A stretch of DNA of 13,889 nucleotides from Bdellovibrionales bacterium (GTDB lineage: Bacteria; Bdellovibrionota; Bdellovibrionia; Bdellovibrionales; UBA1609). The notes under the pieces are model-generated. The model was not told the DNA's origin. It saw only the letters and a program-made list of their open reading frames with translations, and made no database searches. The translations under genes were made by a program, and so were the position numbers. Location: NCBI GenBank assembly GCA_027451425.1, contig DAIDJH010000013.1, forward strand, positions 1 through 13,889, in the 5' to 3' direction. This document shows positions 7,596 through 13,889 of this stretch, in pieces. The first letter of the stretch is position 1; every line of letters begins with the position of its first letter.

Positions 7596-7622
7596 ATTAT
7601 AACGAAATCGTTATATATGCAA
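7596..7622 (-). promoter_or_regulatory. toxin-antitoxin promoter with overlapping 18-bp operator
   Basis: On the minus strand a perfect TATAAT (7601-7596) is preceded at 15 bases by a poor -35 candidate TTGCAT (7622-7617). The inverted repeat TATAACGA-AA-TCGTTATA (7598-7615) covers most of the -10 box. A repressor bound there would block polymerase, the standard autoregulation of such modules. Transcription should begin near 7589, one or two bases before the GTG start of the toxin. Confidence 0.65.
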
Positions 7623-7657
7623 GAGCTTTTTGAGTGGTCGCGACCTGCAGAAAGCGC

Positions 7658-7675
7658 ATGACGAAAATTCGTCAT
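7658..7675. repeat. second 18-bp dyad upstream of the toxin-antitoxin promoter
   Basis: ATGACGAA-AA-TTCGTCAT is a perfect 8-bp inverted repeat with an AA centre, the same total length and centre as the operator at 7598-7615. Its centre is 60 bp away, and both contain inward-facing ACGA/TCGT. It could be an auxiliary operator or a weak hairpin. Confidence 0.4.
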
Positions 7676-7735
7676 TTTGGAGGTCGACTTTATCGGTAAT
7701 CGTAATGGAGATAATCATTTGAAATCGCCAGATAA

Positions 7736-7953
7736 ATTCAGTCTGCTATTTGCGGTCCGCGCGCGATTGCCAACCTCGAAAAGGCTTCGGTTGAAGATCG
7801 TAGGCCCATCTATTCAAACCTCATCAAGTTTGCCGAACTTTATCCGACAAAGATAAGGCTGGGGGTTTATGCCCCCGCCGCTTCGGCTGCGGTTAACTCT
7901 AATTTTTCTGATGTTTCCGGTTCAATGCGTGCCGGTTCGTGCAAAGTATCGAC

Positions 7954-7978
<25 letters not shown>
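7736..7978 (+). pseudogene. probable C-terminal remnant of a recombinase-type gene abutting tRNA-Leu
   Basis: An open frame without a start codon, 80 codons, preceded by a stop at 7733-7735. From 7763 it reads as coherent protein: AIANLEKASVEDRRPIYSNL then IKFAELYPTKIRLGVYAPAA. The pattern (helix with EDRR, then NLIKF, then a short strand KIRLGVY) resembles the last residues of serine-recombinase C-terminal domains. That identity is from memory of the family style and unverified. The frame continues through the 3' end of the tRNA gene and stops at 7976-7978 (APERT-stop), as attachment-site-overlapping recombinase genes often do. The N-terminal catalytic domain is absent, so the piece is non-functional. 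Confidence 0.35.
7861..7892. repeat. two overlapping GC-rich hairpins past the tRNA 3' end
   Basis: GGGGG-TTTATG-CCCCC (7861-7876) overlaps by two bases a second stem-loop (7875-7892) closed by a C(TTCG)G tetraloop on the plus strand. On the minus strand they lie 62 bases after tRNA-Leu. They could help end its transcript, although no T-run follows directly. They also fall inside the recombinase-like frame and may simply be coding sequence. Confidence 0.3.
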
Positions 7979-8038
<60 letters not shown>

Positions 8039-8062
8039 ATCCATGAGAGATCAGAACAAAAA

Positions 8063-8091
8063 GACGTACCGAGCGGCTGGCTGAGTGTCAA
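8063..8091 (-). promoter_or_regulatory. candidate promoter of tRNA-Leu
   Basis: On the minus strand a perfect TTGACA (8091-8086) lies 17 bases from TACGTC (8068-8063), a poor -10 box. The implied start near 8056 is 18 bases before the mature tRNA 5' end. The -35 and placement are good; the -10 is weak. Confidence 0.4.
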
Positions 8092-8161
8092 CCAAATCGA
8101 AAGTCCAGAAGCTCACAGCATGTTTAACCGGGGCTAACATTATCAGCGTCCAAATTGTTGA

Positions 8162-8188
8162 GGGGCTTGCACATGGACGTGCGGCCCC
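8162..8188 (+). repeat. interrupted hairpin in the tRNA-queA gap
   Basis: GGGGC (8162-8166) pairs with GCCCC (8184-8188), and inner GCAC (8169-8172) with GTGC (8179-8182), around a 6-base loop and a small 2x1 internal bulge. It precedes the small ORF at 8243. Its role is unknown. The rest of 8092-8242 shows no gene or motif that I recognise. Confidence 0.35.
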
Positions 8189-8242
8189 ACGAAATAGAGT
8201 GTGATGCAATGGAATGCGAACGCGCTGAGGGGGGAGGGGAGA

Positions 8243-8380
8243 GTGCCGATCAGCTTCAACATCTTTATGAATAGCTCCATCAATGGGATTTTCCTGTTTG
8301 GCGTGACGACGCTCTTGTTGACGGTTTCTTACATCATCGGTTTTGATGAGCTAGATGACTTTAACGATCACGATGATTGA
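8243..8380 (+). CDS. 45-residue single-span membrane microprotein with acidic tail
   Basis: I do not recognise a family. The GTG start is preceded at once by a very strong purine-rich ribosome site (GGAGGGGAGA). The product has a polar N-terminus (MPISFNIFMNSS), one hydrophobic segment at about 13-34 containing GIFLFGVTTLLLTVSY, and a short tail in which 7 of the last 11 residues are Asp or Glu (DELDDFNDHDD). This order (short N-terminus, one helix, charged tail) is usual for real small membrane proteins. An in-frame ATG at 8204 would give 58 residues, but it lacks a ribosome site. The gene ends 65 bases before queA, in the same direction, with its own promoter for queA in between. Confidence 0.5.
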   Translation: MPISFNIFMNSSINGIFLFGVTTLLLTVSYIIGFDELDDFNDHDD

Positions 8381-8411
8381 TTTTCGCGAATTGTAGCGTC
8401 TGCTGATAGGC

Positions 8412-8440
8412 TTGCTGATATTTGTGATTCGGCTTATAAG
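8412..8440 (+). promoter_or_regulatory. queA promoter implying a leaderless message
   Basis: TTGCTG (8412-8417) and TATAAG (8435-8440, 5/6 to consensus) are exactly 17 bases apart. Only five bases (CAGCC) separate the -10 from the queA ATG, so transcription would begin at or next to the A of the start codon. No Shine-Dalgarno is present. Confidence 0.5.
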
Positions 8441-8445
8441 CAGCC

Positions 8446-9480
8446 ATGCACGAATTCGAAGCTATAACGGCTGCGCAACTTGACTATCAATATCCTGAAT
8501 CGTTGGTTGCGACTGAGCCGCGCGCCGATTTTCGCATACTGTTGGCAAATGCCACAGATCCGATAGAAATCAATAGGGTCAAGCTTTTTGGGCTTTTTCA
8601 GCGTGGCGATGTACTCGTCATAAACGACACGCGTGTTGAACGACGCAGGATTCTCGCCGCCAACGGTTTAGAAATTCTGTTTTGCGAGCCGGTGCGCTCG
8701 TCTGATGAGTGGCAGGTGTTGTGCGCGGCTCGTGACCTTAAAACTGGCGAATCAATTGAGTTGCCTGGCGCCGTGACAGCCACACTGACCGCGAAGGGGC
8801 TGCCGCAAAAGATAAAATTGAGCAAAGCTATTGACTCGCAATACTTTGAGCAGTTCGGCGACCTGGCGTTGCCGCCGTACATACAAAGCGCGCGTGGCGA
8901 GAGAAGAAGTCGAAAAGAAGACGATAAATGGTATCAAACGGCATGGGCTGAACAATCGGGGAGTCAGGCAGCTCCCACAGCAAGTCTGCATTTTACTAAA
9001 GATGATTTGGCCCGGTTGCGCGAAATTGGCGTCATCGTTATGCCGCTCACCTTGCACGTCGGGATTGGCACGTTCTTGCCGCTCAAGACAGAATTTTTGC
9101 GTGATCACAAGATGCACGGCGAATATGTGATGATCCCCCACCGCACGTTAAATGCGGTTAGTGAGGCAAAACGAGAGCGGCACAAGGTTTGGGCGCTTGG
9201 TACAACCGTTGTCCGCGGCCTTGAATCATGGGCTGCTGGCAAATTTCAAACGGTCGACGAAGGCGTCGTCGGTCGAACCGATTTGTTTATTGTACCGGGC
9301 TACAGGTTCGAAGTTGTCGATCGTCTTATGACGAACTTTCATCAACCTCGCTCAACATTGCTTGCGCTTGTCGATGCCTTTGTGGGGCGCGCAGCTCGGG
9401 CTCGCGCTTACGATTATGCTATCGCCAACCAATTTCGCCTGTTTAGTTACGGCGATCTTTCTGTTTGGTTGCGGAGTTAA
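8446..9480 (+). CDS. queA: S-adenosylmethionine:tRNA ribosyltransferase-isomerase
   Basis: 344 residues, normal for QueA. The enzyme transfers and isomerises the ribosyl part of SAM onto preQ1 in tRNA, giving epoxyqueuosine at position 34 of GUN-anticodon tRNAs. The motifs are all present: GDVLVINDTRV (54-64), LPPYI (142-146), WYQTAWAEQSGSQAAPTASL plus HF (162-183), LHVGIGTFLPL (203-213), MHGEYV with E226, and NFHQPRSTLLALVDAF (297-312). The segment between EQ and AAPTA differs slightly from the common PGAVAAPTAGLHF (here SGSQAAPTASLHF). It is followed after three bases by tgt, the enzyme of the preceding step, so the two form an operon. The start ATG has no ribosome site but lies just after a good -10 box. 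Confidence 0.96.
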   Translation: MHEFEAITAAQLDYQYPESLVATEPRADFRILLANATDPIEINRVKLFGLFQRGDVLVINDTRVERRRILAANGLEILFCEPVRSSDEWQVLCAARDLKTGESIELPGAVTATLTAKGLPQKIKLSKAIDSQYFEQFGDLALPPYIQSARGERRSRKEDDKWYQTAWAEQSGSQAAPTASLHFTKDDLARLREIGVIVMPLTLHVGIGTFLPLKTEFLRDHKMHGEYVMIPHRTLNAVSEAKRERHKVWALGTTVVRGLESWAAGKFQTVDEGVVGRTDLFIVPGYRFEVVDRLMTNFHQPRSTLLALVDAFVGRAARARAYDYAIANQFRLFSYGDLSVWLRS

Positions 9481-10596
<1,116 letters not shown>

Positions 10597-10642
10597 TTTC
10601 CTTCGCAGATTTCGTGAAGTAATAGGTTCGACAATTTTACGC

Positions 10643-10655
10643 GCGCCCGTGGCGC
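10643..10655. repeat. dyad GCGCC-CGT-GGCGC upstream of yajC (copy 1)
   Basis: A 5-bp inverted repeat with a 3-base centre, first of two of identical design in the tgt-yajC gap. As RNA it is a short hairpin; as DNA it could be an operator half of a tandem site. Confidence 0.4.
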
Positions 10656-10659
10656 TAAC

Positions 10660-10680
10660 AATTGCGCCGATGGCGCAATT
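10660..10680. repeat. extended dyad around GCGCC-GAT-GGCGC upstream of yajC (copy 2)
   Basis: Arms AATTGCGCC and its exact complement flank GAT, a perfect 9-bp stem with a 3-base loop, 18 bases before the yajC ATG. The GCGCC core matches copy 1 and the centres are 21 bp apart. No T-run follows, so it is not a classic terminator; an attenuating or stabilising hairpin or a protein site are options. Confidence 0.5.
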
Positions 10681-10698
10681 ACAACTGAGGAGCTAACT

Positions 10699-11037
10699 AT
10701 GTCACTTCTGTGGATGTCTTACGCATGGGCCGATGCCGCGCCGGCTGCGGCGGGCAATAGCGCACCCGCTTACATGCAATTTCTACCCTTCATTTTGATC
10801 TTTGTTATTTTTTATTTTTTTCTTATTCGACCGCAGTCTAAGCGCCAAAAACAGCATCAGCAGTTTGTATCCGCGCTTAAGCGCGGCGATCAAGTCATTA
10901 CCGCGAGTGGGATTTTCGGCAAAATTAGTGGAATTACCGATAAATTCGTAACTCTTGAAGTGTCAGACGGAGTCAATATTCGCATCCTCAAGAGTCAAAT
11001 TGCATCGTCGATAACGGAAGGCTCCGCCAATGCTTGA
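10699..11037 (+). CDS. yajC: Sec translocon accessory subunit YajC
   Basis: 112 residues, within the 85-115 range. A short N-terminus rich in Ala and Pro precedes a single membrane helix at about 27-43, followed at once by RPQSKRQKQHQQF. The cytoplasmic small domain contains LKRGDQVITASGIFGKISGI (60-79), the YajC signature of the form GDxVxTxxGIxGxI. It associates with SecD and SecF at the SecYEG channel. GAGGAG seven bases before the ATG sets the start. The coding region overlaps secD by eight bases, so the two are probably coupled. Confidence 0.95.
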   Translation: MSLLWMSYAWADAAPAAAGNSAPAYMQFLPFILIFVIFYFFLIRPQSKRQKQHQQFVSALKRGDQVITASGIFGKISGITDKFVTLEVSDGVNIRILKSQIASSITEGSANA

Positions 11038-12877
11038 AAAACTGTCGTATCGTTGGACGGTGGTCGTTTTTATACTTTTGCTTGGCGTTTTTTGGATCAT
11101 GCCAAATTTTATTCATTTCAGTAAAAAAAGTATTTTTGGCAAAAACCGAATCACGCCCGGATTGGATATTCAAGGCGGCATTCACCTTGTCATGGGCGTC
11201 GACGTGCAAGAAGTAATGCAAGCACGAGTCGCGCGTATGGCCAAAAACCTGGTCGCGGAATTTAAAGACAATGGTGTGGCCTACAAATCGTTGACCGTTA
11301 CGGGAGACGATAAATCGGTGATTGAAATTCAACCGACGGGGCAGCAAAGCGCAGACGCTATTGCGAAGTATTTAAAAGACAAATATCCGGCGACGCTGCA
11401 GGTTGTTTCGCAAACTCCCGACAAAATGGATGTTAAATATTTCGACGCTGTTCTACAAAAGATGAGAAAGCAAGTTGTGAATCAGGCAATCGAAGTCATA
11501 CGTAATCGTATCGACGAATTCGGTGTGGCCGAGCCGAATATTTCGGCGGAGGGTTCAGATCGGATTCTTGTGCAGTTGCCCGGTATACAAGATGCCGCTC
11601 GCGCCAAAGAATTGATCAACCGTACGGCAAGATTGGATTTTCGCCTTGTCTCGACGGCCATCCCAACAGACCAGCTGGTGAAAATGATTGGCGATGCTGA
11701 AAAGAAATATAATTTTAAACTGGCTGACAATGAAAAAGCTCAAGACCGCGAACAAACGGCATCGGCGACGACGTCTACTCCTAAGGCCGCTGGCAAGGCT
11801 GGCGGTGCAGCCAAAGACGGTGGTGCTGCTGCGGTAACGGAACTCCACTATCAAGCCTATGTTAACAAACTCAATGAAGTTTTGGCCGACAAATTGCCGA
11901 AAGGCACGCGAATCGTATTCGAAAAACTTGAAAACGCCGATAGCATGGCGGCGGGTCGTCAGCCCTATTTAGTGAACACCGATTCAAATTTAACTGGAGC
12001 CGAACTCGAAGATGCGTCGGTTCGTAACGATGAATACGGTCGTCCTGAGGTGGACTTTCGATTTACGCTGGCTGGCCGTAAAATGTTTGCGGATTTAACG
12101 TCGAAAGCGGCGGGTGGATCAATCGCTATTGTTCTCGACGATGTTGTGAAGTCGGCGCCGCACGTCGAGCGTGAAATCGACAGCGATTCGGCCCGTATCA
12201 CACTCGGCGGCGGGCGCAATTACGATTCGATGTTCAATGAAGCTCGATTTATCGCACTGGCTTTGCGGGCAGGTGCGCTGCCGGCCGCGCTAGAGCCTCT
12301 CGAAGAGCGAACTGTTGGCCCGTCATTGGGGTCAGATTCGATTCACAAAGCGAAAACGGCGTCAATCATTGGCGCGCTCGCGGTTTTTATCTGGATGTTC
12401 CTTTACTATCGCGGCGCGGGTCTGATTGCCGACATCAGCTTGATCCTCAATATTTTTCTGACTTTTGCGGTTTTGACATCGATGGGGGCAACACTTGATC
12501 TACCTGGTGTCGCCGGTATCGCGTTGACAATCGGCATGGCGGTTGATGCCAACGTCATTATATACGAGCGGATAAAAGAGGAATTACGAAAGGGCGCAAG
12601 TCTCGCCGGCGCGGTTCGCGACGGATATCACAATGCGTTTGCGTCGATTTTCGACGCCAACCTTTGCACGGTGCTGACGTGTCTCGTGCTGATGTACTTC
12701 GGTACCGGACCAATTCGTGGTTTTGCCGTGACATTGGCAATCGGGATGGTGACATCCATGTTCACTGCGATTTTCTTTTCACGCACAGTACTTGACACTT
12801 TAGTTGGTAAATTCAATTACAACGCTTTTACAGTACCTGTACGCACCGCCACTGCGGTTGCGAACGGTAACAGATAG
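11030..12877 (+). CDS. secD: protein translocase subunit SecD
   Basis: 615 residues, as in most SecD proteins. With SecF it uses the proton gradient to pull substrates through SecYEG on the periplasmic side. TM1 is at about 9-28. TPGLDIQGGIHLVMGVDV (42-59) is the D1 motif, followed by the large periplasmic P1 region. Five further membrane segments follow from about 444 to 588, with D4 motif LPGVAGIALTIGMAVDANVI (491-510) carrying D506, the proton-path aspartate, and R514. D5/D6 are GPIRGFAVTLAIGMVTSMF (560-578). A low-complexity Ala/Gly/Lys/Thr stretch at about 240-269 sits inside P1 and looks like a flexible linker. The gene starts inside the end of yajC (eight-base overlap). Confidence 0.97.
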   Translation: MLEKLSYRWTVVVFILLLGVFWIMPNFIHFSKKSIFGKNRITPGLDIQGGIHLVMGVDVQEVMQARVARMAKNLVAEFKDNGVAYKSLTVTGDDKSVIEIQPTGQQSADAIAKYLKDKYPATLQVVSQTPDKMDVKYFDAVLQKMRKQVVNQAIEVIRNRIDEFGVAEPNISAEGSDRILVQLPGIQDAARAKELINRTARLDFRLVSTAIPTDQLVKMIGDAEKKYNFKLADNEKAQDREQTASATTSTPKAAGKAGGAAKDGGAAAVTELHYQAYVNKLNEVLADKLPKGTRIVFEKLENADSMAAGRQPYLVNTDSNLTGAELEDASVRNDEYGRPEVDFRFTLAGRKMFADLTSKAAGGSIAIVLDDVVKSAPHVEREIDSDSARITLGGGRNYDSMFNEARFIALALRAGALPAALEPLEERTVGPSLGSDSIHKAKTASIIGALAVFIWMFLYYRGAGLIADISLILNIFLTFAVLTSMGATLDLPGVAGIALTIGMAVDANVIIYERIKEELRKGASLAGAVRDGYHNAFASIFDANLCTVLTCLVLMYFGTGPIRGFAVTLAIGMVTSMFTAIFFSRTVLDTLVGKFNYNAFTVPVRTATAVANGNR

Positions 12878-12886
12878 GTCAACAAA

Positions 12887-13873
12887 ATGGCTTTAGTTAC
12901 ATCCGACGTGAACCCAAATCGAAAATTCGATACCGGACGCATCGATTTTTTAGGCAAAGCAAAATATCTCGTGCCGCTGTCGATCATCACCATCGTGGTG
13001 GGGCTGTTTAACCTTTATTATAAGGGCCTGAATTACGGCATTGATTTCGTAGGGGGCACGCAGTTTCAGATCGAATATGCGCAGCCGCTTGACGCGAGTG
13101 CCGTTCGAAAGGTGCTGGATGACAACGGCTACCAAAAGGCGCTTGTACAAAGTTTTAGCGACAAGAAATCCTTTTTGATTCGCATGCAGGCGCTTCATGG
13201 CACAACCGATAAAGAAAGCGACGAAATGCAAAACGCGCTGGTTAAAAAGCTGACCGCCGCGTTTAAAAATGACGTTCCTGGTAATCCGGCTGAAATTCGT
13301 AGCGTTGCATCTGTTGGCCCTCAGGTTGGCGCTGAACTGAAGCGGAACTCGCTGCTTGCCACGTTTTACAGTCTTCTCATGATCTTGATTTATATTGGCC
13401 TGAGGTTTGATTATAAATACGCGCCGGGTGCTGTCTTTTGTACGATCCACGATGCGGTTGTGACCATTAGTATTTATGCGATTTTCAAACGCGAAGTGAA
13501 CATGGAGACGCTGGCCTCAATATTGACGTTGCTGGGTTACTCTATGAATGACACGATTATCACCTTTGACCGGATTCGCGAGAATGAACGAATTTTTCGC
13601 GGTGAAAATTTTTATAATATAGTGAACCGCTCTGTTAACGACATGTTGGGGCGAACTCTTTTGACCGCGTTCACGACGGAACTCGCTGTCGCCGGTCTCT
13701 ACTTTTTCTCGGACGGTGTCATTAAGGAGATCACATTTACCTTGCTGGTTGGGATTGTGATTGGCACATACTCCTCGATTTATATCGCCGCACCGGTTGT
13801 CATTTGGCTTGACCGACTCGAACGGCGCCGAGCCGAAACGCGAATGCAAGCCGCAAAAACAGTGAAAGCATAA
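12887..13873 (+). CDS. secF: protein translocase subunit SecF
   Basis: 328 residues, normal for SecF. TM1 is at about 27-43, then NYGIDFVGGTQF (49-60), the P4-type periplasmic domain, and VGPQVGAELKRNSLLA (143-158) before the membrane bundle. GYSMNDTIITFDRIRE (217-232) carries D222 and R229 of the conserved proton-transfer and SecD-contact region. The C-terminal tail is basic. It forms the SecDF heterodimer with the preceding gene, nine bases away. The ribosome site is weak (AGG about 9 bases before the ATG), consistent with translational coupling to secD. Confidence 0.97.
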   Translation: MALVTSDVNPNRKFDTGRIDFLGKAKYLVPLSIITIVVGLFNLYYKGLNYGIDFVGGTQFQIEYAQPLDASAVRKVLDDNGYQKALVQSFSDKKSFLIRMQALHGTTDKESDEMQNALVKKLTAAFKNDVPGNPAEIRSVASVGPQVGAELKRNSLLATFYSLLMILIYIGLRFDYKYAPGAVFCTIHDAVVTISIYAIFKREVNMETLASILTLLGYSMNDTIITFDRIRENERIFRGENFYNIVNRSVNDMLGRTLLTAFTTELAVAGLYFFSDGVIKEITFTLLVGIVIGTYSSIYIAAPVVIWLDRLERRRAETRMQAAKTVKA

Positions 13874-13875
13874 GA

Positions 13876-13889
13876 ATGAACATGGGGGA
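13876..13889 (+). CDS. possible start of the next gene, cut by the window edge
   Basis: An ATG two bases after the secF stop begins Met-Asn-Met-Gly and runs off the window. Its position suggests continuation of the operon, but four codons give no identity, and it may not be a start at all. Confidence 0.2.

Noticed and set aside
8381..8445. A preQ1 riboswitch upstream of queA-tgt
   Set aside because: No compact pseudoknot with the A-rich tail was seen, and the predicted transcription start leaves no room for a leader.
12950..13450. Minus-strand ORF of 166 codons opposite secF
   Set aside because: It lies wholly antisense to a conserved gene and shows no domain; long antisense frames are expected there from codon bias.

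Overview
The window comes from a Gram-negative bacterium of roughly balanced base composition. Two lines point that way: an outer-membrane beta-barrel protein, and the YajC-SecD-SecF module. A DUF1566/Lcl-type secreted protein ending in AVRCVGR, a style very common in Bdellovibrio and relatives, makes a Bdellovibrionota-like host the best guess. This is an inference from protein style; no rRNA gene is present.

Left part (1-5749, all minus strand). A two-gene unit encodes a DabA/DabB-type dissolved-inorganic-carbon pump: dabA (821-3448), then dabB, which overlaps it by ATGA and runs off the left edge. Upstream of dabA lies a 427-residue protein with one CXXCH haem motif just after the signal peptide and a beta-barrel-like remainder. 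This is the architecture of Cyc2-type outer-membrane cytochrome-porins. Further upstream is a beta-class glutathione S-transferase. A carbon-accumulation pump beside a possible extracellular-electron-uptake protein is the most suggestive gene neighbourhood in the window. It hints at CO2/bicarbonate use and perhaps lithotrophy, although no carbon-fixation gene is visible.

Middle part (5999-8445). This holds a secreted DUF1566-like protein, then a small accessory patch next to the 3' end of a tRNA-Leu(GAG) gene. The patch contains an unrecognised HTH-like fragment, a HigBA/RelE-type toxin-antitoxin pair in toxin-first order, and what looks like the C-terminal remnant of a recombinase reading into the tRNA 3' end. 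A 10-bp copy of the tRNA 3' end lies near the far side of the patch, so this may be a decayed integrated element. Right of the tRNA is a 45-codon ORF for a single-span membrane microprotein with an acidic tail.

Right part (8446-end, plus strand). A conserved housekeeping run: queA and tgt (queuosine modification of tRNA), then yajC-secD-secF (Sec translocon accessory complex). Spacings are tight, and two dyads of the same design precede yajC. A possible next gene starts at the very end.

Two promoters, those of queA and the toxin gene, place a good -10 box 5-8 bases from the start codon with no Shine-Dalgarno. Both messages are therefore predicted to be leaderless or nearly so.
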